This document shows, piece by piece, positions 1-13,800 of a DNA stretch of 64,000 nt. The stretch's first letter is position 1; each line of letters starts with the position of its first letter. Below the pieces are notes generated by a model that had not been told where the DNA came from, did not search any database, and saw only the letters and a program-made list of their open reading frames with translations. The translations under genes were made by a program, and so were the position numbers. The stretch covers positions 230,723 to 294,722 of the forward strand of contig NW_019775596.1 of the NCBI RefSeq assembly GCF_001039355.2, written 5' to 3'. The stretch is from Lingula anatina (lineage: Eukaryota; Brachiopoda; Lingulata; Lingulida; Lingulidae).

Positions 1-82
1 ATTATTATTATTATTATTATTATAATGAACCATGCATGCAACAAAAACAACATGCACATGTTCATGCATGCACATGCATTAC

Positions 83-3000
83 CACGGAATCCCTTGAAAC
101 AGTCACAGGTTCCCCGTCTACACACCCCTTGACCGCTGCACATTTCTGGACATGGCTGACCAATGTAAAGGTCATCAAGTGCAAAGCCTGCTGATAAGTC
201 CCCACCCTGTAACCACTGGAACTGCACTGGTCTGAGAATATAGGGGAATTAAAGATACATGATAAATTTGTTGAGTAAAATGTCCAAGAGAAATATGTAC
301 AGGTATCACCTTAACTCAAATTTCTTAAATTCATATTTTAAATTAGAATTAGTAAGAACTAGCTGATCATACGAAACTGTCGTTTTCTCCTGAGAAAGGC
401 AAAAAATGAAGAAAAAACACCAGTATATATCAAAGGTAAGGTAATAAATCAAAAATTTCAAACAACTAATTTATTCCTACATTCCATTTTTTTTTTCACA
501 ATGAATTCTGATTGGTTACTTCTCAGCAAAACTACAATCAGATACAAACCTGATTCACTGGTCAGAATTTTCAATTACATTTTTAAGGGGTCATCAATTT
601 TATCATCATTTTCACAAATCTACAAACCATACCCTTGGGGGAGGTTTAATGTCCTCTGTACACTTTTGAAAAATAAGTAAAATTATGTTCCAAATTGCTT
701 GTACTTCTGAAAGGGGAAAAGGGGTCTGGAAAAAGTTTACTCTTTTGTGGAAAATGTAAATTCTTGTGAAAAAAAAATGGATGAACCCAAAGTGTATAAC
801 TAAAAAAAAATTACTTTGGAAAATATAAATTTCCATTTATCAATTTTATGTTCCAATTTAGCTTACTTAGCAACAATGTAATCTTCCAAAGGAACCACAA
901 CAATCCGCCACTCTCCATATGTCCCTGTGTAATATTGACTCTCCTCTCTATACTGCTGCTGACAGCTATCTTCCAAGTAACAATGTTTGATGACTGGCTG
1001 CCATGTTTTCCCAGAATCATGGGAAAATCGAAGATACACTGGGTCTGCATATGCAAACTGCCTAGAGCAGCCAACATTGATCTGAAACAATACATTTTTT
1101 TTACATAAAAGAAGATACAAAGCAAAATTATGGTGAGACATGCTTCCAAAGCACTGCAGTGAAGCATATTCTGAGATCACATTCAAAGTTTTAGTTTCAG
1201 GGATGATAAAAATTGGCTGGCTTCTGTTTGCAATGCATAAAATTTATTCAATGTTTTACGTTTTTTTTTTAATTTTATATTATGCCAAACTAAATTACTA
1301 TTATAATAATGTAAATATACCGTATCTAACCTTAAATTGCACAACATCTCCTTTTGCAAGTTTCAGTCGTTTGGTGATGGCAAACTTTGGATTATCCTGA
1401 TTGTTAAGGACCAGTGCAGTGGATGCAGACTGGCAATAAATAAACAGCATGCCCTCAGTGACCGTCAGCCAATGGGAAGAGTCATACACATTAAACCGCT
1501 GAAAAAAATAACATCATAATAAGTTGTGATAACTGCACAGATACCAAATCTGTGTCCTTAAAAATATTTTACTTTAAAATGGCTTATTTATTATGCTTCT
1601 GTTGGTATAAGTTATAATGTTTAAATGATGAATATATAATTATATAACTAAATAGTTTCTCAATATGAAAAGACTAAGCACTAGATCTCTCCCCCTCTCT
1701 CTCTCTCACTCTCTTTTACACACACACATGCATACGTGTGGGCATGCGCAAACTCACTCACACACACACCTCACCTCAAAGTCATCATACAACAGTGGCA
1801 TATCTGTGTATGTATCCAGAGAGATCTGATCTAGGGCCCACTGGTCCTGCTCCAAGCCTCCATGATATGGCTGCCACCAGCGATACCTGACTTGAGCTGC
1901 CTTGGCTGACACTGGGAGAGCAATGTGGACCAACCTTTATAAATATATATATGACCACAAATTAAAACAAATCACAAATTGAAAAGTGTGTGGTACGAGA
2001 CCAACTGTATGATTGTAGGAAGGGTTCAAAGTATGTTACCAAAAACCCACTTACAAAACTGTCAGACTAACTGCATGCCTTCAATGAAAGTCGGCATTTC
2101 AACAATTTAAAATTTTTTTCTTACAAACTGAAAACTGATGTGTATCTGTACTAGCTATTAAATAATATTTCTCAGGCCTACCCAACTACCAGACTCGGCA
2201 CATAAGGATCCGGAATTAACCGGTATATCGGACCACACTACCCGTTTTCAAGGTGTGTGTCAGATCGCATTTCGGAGTATCAGTCAAAACACCGACAGGA
2301 TGAGCCCACGCTCGGCTGTCACCTTGATTGGATAGTAAACGATTGTCGTAAAATCACTATTTGATTTTAAAACCGGGTGCATAAATTTGAAAGCCACCTA
2401 GAACAACCTTAGACTGCCACATTAATCTAATACAATGCAAAAAAAGCCCTATCAAAAGTTGTTAAAGCATTCAAACCGAATGTCGTAAAGTCCCCTATAC
2501 CCCCATAGAGATAATAAAATAGGTAGATGTAAATGTCAGGTAGATCAACCCCCCGTCCCTATTCATGAGTGGCTGGTGTCGGCTGATGTTGATAGCCTCT
2601 CGTATTTTTGGCAGGATGTCGGATGATTCAGATTTTATAAGACATTTATAAGAGGGTCCTGGCCGCTATACCACGTAGCGGTCAGTGAGTGTGAACAACT
2701 ACTCACGTCAGTCTGATGAAGGTCTTCGACCAGGTTGGCCGTAAGCTAACGGTACGGAAAATTTGAGGCTTGTGTTTGAGAATTTGCATGTATATCTAAC
2801 AACCAAGCTAATGAACAATTTTTGCTCGTTGTTCTAGGTGGCTTTCAAATGTATGCACCCGGTTTTAAAATCATATAGCGATTTAACGACAATCGTTTAC
2901 TATCCAATCAAGGTGACAGCAGAGCGTGGATGAGCCCGCGGTTGTCCTACAAAATTTGTTCTGGTGTATGATACTCCGAAATGCGATCTGACACACACCT

Positions 3001-3615
3001 TGAAAACGGGTAGTGGGGTCCGATATACCGGTTAATTCAGGATCCTTATGTGCCGAGTCTGGTAGTTGGGTAGGCCTGTTTCTGTATATCAATGCCCTCA
3101 TTTTTATGGCAGAAATCTTTCTAATTTATGCATTTTGAAATAATTGATTTGCCCAGAATTTGTTTACAAAACAGCAATGAACAAAATTCAACAAATCATA
3201 CCAGTGGATAGAAATCAGCTGGGGGGAGGCAACAAGGTAAAAGAAATGCAAGGCAAATATAAAATAGTAGATAATGAGCATTCAAAGATAACCATAAGGT
3301 GTAAGGAACAATGGAAAACTGAATTGTTTGGATTTGTATTATTTTACTTAGTACCTCAAAAGCCTGCTGCCCCCCTCCCCCTCCAATGAATTTCTTTTAC
3401 ACTCACTTTGCATTTCTATAGTCATCACCCTGCAGCTCTTTCAGGAGTTCCCAAGAGATTCCTCCATTGAGGGAGTACTGGAGCAGAACGCTGTTCTCCC
3501 TGTTTATACCTCCTTGACAGGATAGCAAGTTGGAACCTCCAATGCGCAAGTAGAATTCCAGAAAGTCTGTACGTCTTGTGTCCATATCATGGGTGCTAAG
3601 AATACGACTACCAGC
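83..3615 (-). CDS. RELN: Reelin exons: repeats 2-3 up to the third EGF module
   Basis: Exons 3407-3615, 1775-1934, 1331-1498, 867-1081 and 83-231. Landmarks are [91 protein letters not shown] and GKTWQPV. EGF 3 begins [19 protein letters not shown] in exon 83-231, which ends in phase 1 at a GTAATG donor. Bases 1-82 are the start of the next intron, with an ATT microsatellite at the edge. The donor of 867-1081 (GTAAGC after AA) is the only one that gives the needed phase 2. Confidence 0.93.
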
Positions 3616-6600
3616 CTGAAAAACAATGATGGAAAATCATTTGGTAAAAAAGTATCAGTTGCAAAATGTAATGATTTCTCTTAACAAGGCAGAATGTAGA
3701 ACATATAAAAGATACCTGGCCCAGTCTTGTCATTATATTGACAAACTCTTTTTAAAATGATGGCAGCTTACTCTTTCAAATTCCAATGTGTGGTACAAAA
3801 ATGAAAGTGTGTTTTAAGTCTCAATTTGCATGAAAGCAATAAACAAGAAAACAATCTGTTCAAGCAAAGATTGAGACCACCTCCCAGGCTTTGCACAAGT
3901 TGGCAAGAAAGTTTCATTGGTGCATTCGGGGATAAGGAATTAATGCAACTTTTTGCTGCATTCGGAGGCCTCTTACTTTGTGTTTACAATTACATTTTCT
4001 GAAAAAGTAAATTTTTGCTGCATTTCCCAGCATGTCAATTACATTATTTTTGATACTGCATTGTAAAACAAGACCCTAGAGCTTACTACCACTACTTATT
4101 ATGAGACTAAAGCAAACACAAACATATTTGATTGTATAGGAATGATTTATTATCGGTATATTTCATTTTCACAATTTTTTATCACTGGTCTTCATATAAG
4201 TCTTCAGGCTCATATTCTGGCCAAAGTAGACTAAAATTTGGATCTGAAAGTTTAGACAAATTTCTAGGTCAGAGTTCCCTGTACAACTGTAGCTTTTCTA
4301 ACCTATCAAATGACAGATAAAAAGTCTATAGCCTGAATGAGGGAAGTACGCTATATAGAAATAAGATTAATACAATGTATAACACAGAAAATATCTATTC
4401 AGTGCTCATAAACTGTGGCATTTGATAGTTTCTTACATCAAGTACCACTTATCTAGCCTCTTATTCCTCCACATAATTTATATAAAAATCATAACTATGT
4501 CACAATCAGTAGGTCTAAACCATTAGTAAGTGACATGAAAATACTTCATTTTCCAATTTTCAATCTCTTAAAATTGTCAAATTCTGTGTGAAAATCTAAT
4601 CACAGCCAAAAATCACAAATTAAACAAAAAATATTGCTAATAAACATGAAAAAGCATTGGTCGCAATTTCATTTCAATTTTTTTCAGGGCATAATTCCCT
4701 TTCCATGTCTCCCAACTTATTGCATCTTGTCCAGTATATTTTGGGTCAAAATAATACAGTCCATTAGGATTTGCACTGGCACATCCTCCTAACCAAAACC
4801 CAGTTTTAAGAACCAGAGCACAATGACCACTAAACTGGTCATTATCATGATACTTTGTAGAAAATGCTGCATTGTTAACATGTCCAAGACCATCACCAGC
4901 TGTGCCACTATATTTTCCAATATGAAGTGTAAATTTGTTGCTTTCCGCATCCACTTTCATGTGCTCATATTCAGCATATCTGTGGTTTTTGTCAAAGTCC
5001 CACATATCAATCCGCAGAACGTAATCTTTCTGATTGGTCAGATAATGAAGGTTGTCATTCCCCAACCAGAACTCTCCATCCACATTCCCAAAACCAGTCT
5101 TGTACTGGTCCCAGTCGAGAAAAAAATGAACGGAACCATCTTGGCGCTTTTGGAAAACTGTCCAGCCACCACCATCAGTGTCCATGTCACACCACACAGA
5201 GATGGGCGTCAGGGCGTGGCTGAGGGTGACATTGTACACACCAGAGTAATTGTAACCATCAAGACGCCATTCAGAACAATCTGAAATTTTAATAGGTTTA
5301 AAGATACATACAAAGTCAATTTTTTGTCATAAAAACCAACCAAATGCCAGCATATAGTTTCAAGTAGTGTAACTAAGAGAATTACCAAAAGGCATTGTTT
5401 AATTTTACCCAAAAGTGATGTTTGAACAGATTTTTCTGCTAGCATTCTATGCTGTATGTCAATGGGGCAGAAAAGTAGGTCACGAAAGTAGGCTAAATTG
5501 ACAACCAAAAATTTAAAGAAAGGAGCACTCTAAAGCTCTTTTATGGCTGATCGGGTGATTTATTCAGTTTATCCCTTGGCATTTGGAATTTATTAGAGTC
5601 GTATAAGAAACTAGTAGAAGTGGTTTACATGTGTTATTGGGAATCCACGCTCCACCGATGCTTGGTTCGTATGTACAGTACCTTTAAATGTTTAAATTTT
5701 AAAAGAATATCAGTTGATAATTTTTCTCAAAAGTGAATAATTTGCAAATGATCAGAATCAATCATATGGTCTCTGTTTATCATTTAGGCTGTGGACTGGA
5801 TTGCTTAGGTTGGGGACCAATGCTATTTTCGTTCAGAACCTACAGGTAACTGTGCAGCTGGAGACCCCATTTTTTTTTTTTTTTTTGGTTGTTGGGGACA
5901 CACACTGCTTCTATTTTGGGACCTAAATGCCAAAGGTTGGGGACCTAAACTATTCTGAGTTTCTTCTTTGGAAACTTTACACATGCCCTTCAAGAATAAA
6001 TTTTACAGAAAGACAATAATTATAATATGAAAGACAACAACATAATTTCCATTAACAGAAAACTGCAATATCATTTTAATATAATGGTCAGAAACTCCCT
6101 GGATAATAATTAAGCTGTTCATACTACTAACTTACCAAGTATATCTTTAGACAGGTGCAGTGGGAAATATCAAAAAGCATAAATCATTTCATAAGTTATC
6201 TATTACCTTGATACTCCCTCTTCAATGGTCCTTTGAAAATAGAACTAGTGAGTGCCTGGACTTGGGCAGACAGGCTCTGTATGACCAATGCCTGCTCATC
6301 AAGCTTCTGGAAGAAATGAATTGAACCTGCACAATTTAGCAGTTAAGCCTTGTTCTTACATAATATTATTTAAATTTTACATGTAACTTGGTAAGCTAAT
6401 CTTAGTCCAAAATCAAAACCATATCTGTTCTGGAATAAATTAATAAACAAACAGATTAATTAATTAATTAATTAATTTAAAAAGGCTGGATAACAACAAT
6501 AAGTTATATGAACTTGAAAACAAGAGATCATCTAAAAATCTCCAAGCTAAAACATTTTTACATCTTTATTCTCAAAATAACTCTTTTCTATAATATTTTT

Positions 6601-9600
6601 CTTCAAGCAAAATCTGATAGACAACTGTGACTTCTAATCATTAGTTTTATTTACCTTTTCCTGTTCACCCAATCGTTGTTCAGTTTGTATCAGCATAGAC
6701 TGCACCGCCATCAATGCTGCCTCTTGCCTCTTTGTCTTGTCCAGTAGCTGGTCAACTCTTTGATCTTGACCACTACAGGACTTCTTGGCAGCAGGAACGG
6801 TCAGTGTGTAAGTACACTGAGAGACATTGGTAACAACCACTTGGGGATTTCTATCGATACCTTGTAGCTTTTGTGGTTCAACATGGGTAATCGTGCAAAA
6901 AGCACCAAGGGTGGCGGCCCACATATCCATAGTGAGAGGTTTTCAACTTAATGTTCAAATTACAAGAACATGCACGGGTCTTTTATACTGGTCATGGTAA
7001 TTATTAACATGTTGAGATTAGATGCGTCTGATTCAAGAACATCACACTGACTGTGCACTTTATACTTAACAACTTGAAGGTTGGGGTAATCATTAATATA
7101 TGTGACAAATAACTTAATGTTAACTATAAATCATTTCAGAATCTTTAGGATATTTCATGATCATAACATTTAAATCTTATCAAATAAAATTGCTCATGGA
7201 GCAAAAACCTTGCAAATGTTGTAAATTTTTTTAAATTTCAATTTACTTGTAATTTTTATTCATTTTTGAAGCTAGTAGTATTTAGATCTAAGTACAAATT
7301 AAACAAGAAAATGCAAGTTGCACTGGCAGCATATTTATTCTATCTAAAGCTAACTTTGTTTTACACTGCATTATAATTGTATAAATGATTGCCATATTTT
7401 TTAGTCTATTTCATAGTAGATATCTGATAATAATGTAACTATCTTTTCATATAAATAAATAAAACAATGTTAACATATGCTTAAATATGGAACAAAAAAA
7501 TAGAAACGAGATAAAGCAAAAAAAGAAACGAACCCGGGACCTCTCACTTACAATACAGATCGACAGCTTTACCGCCTGAGCTATCTGGCCTTTTCATCTA
7601 GATCTTGACACTAAAACACACATACTTGACATTTCAAAACAAAATTGTCTAAACAGTCCTTCATCGAACCGTAAGCATGCTTGCCCTTGCAATATGAGTA
7701 AACGGTCGTATTCCAGCTGCACTTTAACACTTAATAACTGCAAATTGAACATCCCAATGGTCAAAATGAAGCAACTGGATGATATATCATGCATACATTT
7801 ACCCCTATAACACCTACCTCGTCACAAAAAAATGATTTTCATGTCAAAATCATCCAATTTGCGTGTTTCACCTACGAGGAAATGGCTGCCGTTCAATGGC
7901 CTCTTCCGTTTTAACCATGCATGTCCAGGGTACACAAGCCATATAACGGGGCAACCTATCTGCACAACCATATACTGCCTTCCTGAGCAGAAATCCAGCA
8001 AACAACCAATAGCCTTGCAAATTCTTGGCAAGGAATAAGACCTCATACCCATGTTTAACCCCTCATTCCACTCATATTGGACATAACCATATTTTTACCA
8101 CTTTTTTATGTCATTCACAAAAAGGTCTCACATGACAGTGTTTAACATACCCCTATATTTTGGTTAATCTGAACAACTATGATCATGGTTGAGTTGACCA
8201 CTGCTGACTTTATCGACAAAATGTACTTTTTTTCTGGCAAAGTTTTAAAGTTTTATTCTCAATATATAGTTTAGGGGAAAAAGGGGCAATATCAATTCAG
8301 CTGATCATTAAAATGATAAAATGAAAGTAGGCTATGTCACCTGACTAAAATGGAGGGATTCTCCAGACAGAATGGTGCCGCATCCCTTCTTGACTGGAAC
8401 CACTTCTCCTCCCAGCACCACTTCCCAGGTCTCGTGAAGCTCGCCCATCCGGGAAAAATCTTCCCGCAATTTCGTCTTTAGTGGCTTTATTGGTTGACAG
8501 GTTTCACCGCTGTAGCCTGGATCACATCTGTAACGTTTAATGAATAATAAAATTAAAGCATACATCATCATCATCATAATAATAATAAGAAGAAATTGAC
8601 AACTGTGAAAATTTCCCAGACCTAAGATTAACTTAACTATTAAGTAAAGGAAATACTTTTTCAATCAAAAATCACTTTGGATCTACCTATATCCTTATCT
8701 TTTTTCCCAGGCCTTTTTTTACCTTATGTTAATTCCACAATTTCTGTACCTCTTGCAAAAATAAAACAACCCCACAAAATCATCATATATATTGCAGCTA
8801 GAACTTGGACTTAAAACTAGGACCTAAATATATTCTCACCTACAAACCCCTTCAAAGCAGTTCCCATGTCCACTGCATAGCTCTGGACACTGCTGACCAA
8901 CGTAGAGATGACCAACTGCCCAGCTGTCCCCAGGTGTCCACTGGGCTTGGTGCAGCCGTAACATGGTCGTCACTGACCTGTTATATATATAAACAACAGA
9001 GGGCACTTCAGAAAATGTAATAATTCTTTTTTTTTCAACTTTGTATGATGTACTGTCTCAATATATATATGAGACTACATCCTATAAAATTTTTAACTTA
9101 GAAATATGATAACTATACTAACCCCATGCCAAACGGCATTAAAATCAAGCAAATATAATCAGTTACAGGCCACCATTTTCAATTTGTATCAACAGATTCT
9201 TCTACTCAGGTGATCCGATTCACCAGTAGGCTTTAAACATTTTGGCACATACTCTGTTAGAGTTCCAAAAAGAGGTGCTGAGTCATTTTAACATGTGTAA
9301 TAGAAAAAATACAGCAACAAGTTTTATGTTTAATATGCATGTACCATGTATGAGCAGGCAGAGGCACTACTACTCTCTTCCACTGCCTGAACTCACTGGT
9401 CGAGTATTTACTGTCTGACTGGTACTGAGGACACTGCTGGGGTGGAAGGCATGAACCCACCACCTGTAAAATTAATATTTATGATAATACCTCAATTAAT
9501 GTTCATATAATATGAAAAAGCTTCACATTATTTATTTGACAAATAAAAACACAGAACTTAATTATATCAGCTTGGTTAAATGTTAACATCATCATCATCT

Positions 9601-10838
9601 TAATAATAATAATAATAATAACAATAATATGACAAAGGTTTCACAATGCTTATTTGGCCAATAAAGCTTAACAGTCCATAATCTTGAAGTTCGTCATGCT
9701 ATTTACAAAACAGTTATCCTTGAAACAATTAAGTTGTAAATGTATTAATTAATTATTCCTTCAAAAATAGTTATACTGTACCTTGTTCCAGTTCATCCCA
9801 TGGTCAGTGGAGTACTCCAGCACAACGCTGTTGTCCACCGTGTCCGAGAAACGCTGACCACACCCCAGGACGAGCTCAAACTCCACCTCATGGCTGGGTC
9901 CAATGTGGACAGCGTTAGTGGTGATGGAGCGGAATTCCTCTTGATGTTCTGGCTTCACAAATCTGGCAGTTTTCATAGAATTTAGCATGTAAAAAACTTG
10001 AGGTTTTGAATTGCCAGTGAATGGTTGGTGTAATTCAAGTTTTATTGTCAATACATTGCTTAGGAAATATCATTTATTCAAACTGGATTACATGTTAGGT
10101 TCAAGTAAATATAAAGCCTGATATTTGTGTTATCATAGTGACAATAAAAATGGAGTCATTTTGAAAGTACATTACATTTGTGCATAAAAATGTTTTCTGG
10201 ACCTCATTATTAAACACACACACAAACAAAAAAAGTAAAAAATAAAAAAAAACAAATAAATAAGGCAATAGATCAATATAATAATTGCAAGTGCACAAAG
10301 TACATGGACCGTTGCTGAGATAGCATAAGAGATGTATGAAATGATACAAACCTCACAGCATTTAATTTTCCACAGAAACTCCCAATCTCCCCCAAGTGTA
10401 ATTTCACCCCACTGTCCAGTATGTCCAGCTTTCCTACGTCCAGGCTGATTGTATTATAGAGCTTACTGGTCAGGGAGATATCGTCCAGAGCCCAGATGTC
10501 CAGTTTGTGGCCCGAGTGATTTGGCTGCCACCAGCGGAAACGACAGCTTGGACCAATGGCAGAAGGCAAGAGATGAATAAACTCAACCCTAAAAAAATAT
10601 TCTACGTTATAACCTGAAAGTTTTCATCAGCATAGTATATGCATTATTTAATTATTATAGTAAGGACTAGAAGTCTTAAAAGAACAAGTTTATTTGATAT
10701 TTTGTTGGGTAATTAGAACTTCGTGTTCAATACAAGTAGCTGCATGTACCATGTCCACTAAGCTAATATTATTATGCCCCCGAAAATCTTTCATAATTTG
10801 AAGTTTATGATATTTGCTCTCAGCATTCTAAAATAATA

Positions 10839-10896
<58 letters not shown>

Positions 10897-13800
10897 CTAG
10901 TATACCTGGGTGTTGTATAATGACTGGCAGTGAACATTTTCATCGTGTCCCACATTATCCCACCGTTACATGAAACGTCCAGTATTACGGCCTCATCTGG
11001 TCTGTCAGGGGACAGACAGGCACTGACCGGTGACTCACTGCCTATACGAAGGCTAAACTGGAGATATCTACAATGAAATGAATAAAACAGTTACCAACCT
11101 TCATATCTCCTCAATCCCAAGTAATTCACTTCCGTTAACGTCATAAAGTACAAAGTAATACAATACATAAGTTTATTGATACCTGACCAATAAAAGCTCC
11201 TCTTATGCCAACCCCAAATGAAATTTTATCATTCCACTCCCACATGCTCTTTAGTAAGGATCTATTCCGAATGGCAATCCCTGTCTTAAAAATCAAAGAA
11301 CCATTAAAAACCACAGCCTTAATCCCTTTCAACTTTTCCACTGTCTTCTCATAACCCCCTTTACTCCTCCTTCCTTATCATAACACTGCCATATATGGTA
11401 AAAACTTGAAAATTTAGTCACTTAAAAACCATTTCAATTTTAAAATATCTGCAAATGCCTGAATCCAACCTGTCCATATTAGGTGACAAACTTAACAAAA
11501 TTATTGTGAGGCCCATTTTCAAGTTTGATGAAATTTTCATGGAGTAAAAAGTTACGATGACGGAAAATCATTTTGTGACAAAATGTTCAAGACCAGCTAA
11601 ATATTCAAGTTTTTAACATACCTTGACAAGGTGGTGTTAAGATCAACAGTTTCTGCCTTTCTCATCTCATCTCCATTGAACACCAGTGCCTTCCCACTGG
11701 CCACAACGCCACAAGCATAGCTCAGTGTCGCCCCCTGGATGCTCATAAACCGTGCTTGTAGAACCTGAGGACAACAACATCCATTATCACATAACCCATG
11801 TCAATGTTGGATATCAAAGTGATTAAATCTTAAAAAATTATACTTATTGCTTTAAATTTTCAAACACTTCGCTTATTTTAATATTCTGATTATTTCAAGA
11901 TTTAGCATTTTCAGACACTCACAACAATGTAACTTCTGACATGAAACCAACAAGCTTTTCAAAACCTTCACGTCATCATTTTAAGTATTATTAACAAAAA
12001 AATATTCTGAAAGGGGAAATTAATCATTCATTTTGTCCAAACATATTGAGTTACTACTGCAGTAGATATTTTTTACAGAAAACTACATTAACAAGCAACA
12101 GGGAAAGCCTGTGTTTACCTAATTCCTCTGTTGTTTGGTTCAAATTTTGGAATAAATTATAAGAAAAAAATAATTTCATAAGTTCACCCACTATTATGCA
12201 ATCCATCTTAAGTTCATATTGTAAATAAATAATCAAAAATATCTAAAACATCTACCTGGTCTGCTGAAGGTGACAGCATTTCCACAAGTGATGTTGGATG
12301 TGATGCTGTTGTCTCCTCACAGGTGTCACCACTGTAGCCAAAGTCACATCTGGAATTTTCATATATTAAATTATCACAGTGACCATGGCAACAAGGACAG
12401 CATTAGTTCAAAATTCTAAACAAATTTAAACATTTAAAAATGTTAATATTTTTGAAAAGGGAGGTTAGTTAATACTATGTTTTTATCAGCATTGGTCTAG
12501 TTTTCTGTTTGCTTATTTATGTTCAAGATATCTCATAAAGCTTTTCACAAATTTCTGACGAAACTTTCAGAATAGATAGTTATCCATAATGGAAAGGAAT
12601 AAAAAACACTTTACTTGATCCAGGTTTAAGATAATATTTTTAAATTTCCTTGGTGGAGAAGGGAATCTTTGAGTGCTCTCTACCATAGTCAAATAATGAT
12701 ATCTTAGTGTTTTTAAATTACTGAATAAATATCATTATTTTTGTTGCTGGTTTGCAGGATATTTAAACTAAATCCTCTCAGTTAAAATGGAAAAGTTCCC
12801 TACATGCATCCACTCTCCTTGCAGTAACCATGTCCTCCACACCCCTTGGAACAGGGTCCAATAAAAACTGCAAATAAGAAAAGATAGATGGCGTCACTAT
12901 ACAGAACAAGTTTGTTAACAGTAATGCACAGCCCTCCCAATGCAAAGTTTACACACAAAATGCCAGTAATATAAAATCTGTGTCAAGGGAAATTAGTATA
13001 TTGGTACCCCTTTTCTGATTTTTATTCAATTCATTTATGACTTGCACAATCCAACTTTTAGTTGCAAAATTAAATTTATTTTCATTATTTTATTCTTTTC
13101 AGTGCATGATATATGCATCACAAATAGTAAATACTTTTAAGTTAGAAAAAAGTAGCAATTTTCAATACTGACAGTGTCAGGTCTCCACATGATAGTTACC
13201 TGTATCTATCCCCCAGTGAACTTGACCCGACCCTCCAACCTGTCGCCAGCGCAATCTGGTGGTGGATGTGAGAGCTGCATAGGGCAAAGGCACAGTGACA
13301 CGCTGCCATCTTTGAAAAATAATTATTCATAATATAAAACAAATAAAATATGGGTGCTTTTACTACAGAGATTCTAAAGCAGCTGGACCACAGTTCACTG
13401 TCAGAAGGTGGTAATACTATCAATTAGTACTATATTAATAGTATCATTACGCACAAATTCCCATTAAAAAAATAATTTTAATTAGGATTTTTGAATAATG
13501 GTAGACTGGTGTTCTTGTATTATAAACTTGTTTTATGTGGTTTTTTAAATTTATTAAATGATCAAGATGACAGCCAATTGTGAGGGAACACCTACCCGCT
13601 AATCTCGAATGGTTTGAAGACAGAAGACATTGTGTGATGCTGTCCAGGACATCTTCCAGGCAAACATGGCTGATGGACTAGGTACCAGTTGTCTCCCCGA
13701 TCTGTGGAGAACTCCAGCTTCACTCTACCATGATAGTAAACACATTATTATATTTCTAATTTTGTTAAAAACACAATGTCAATGACACAATTACAGCATA

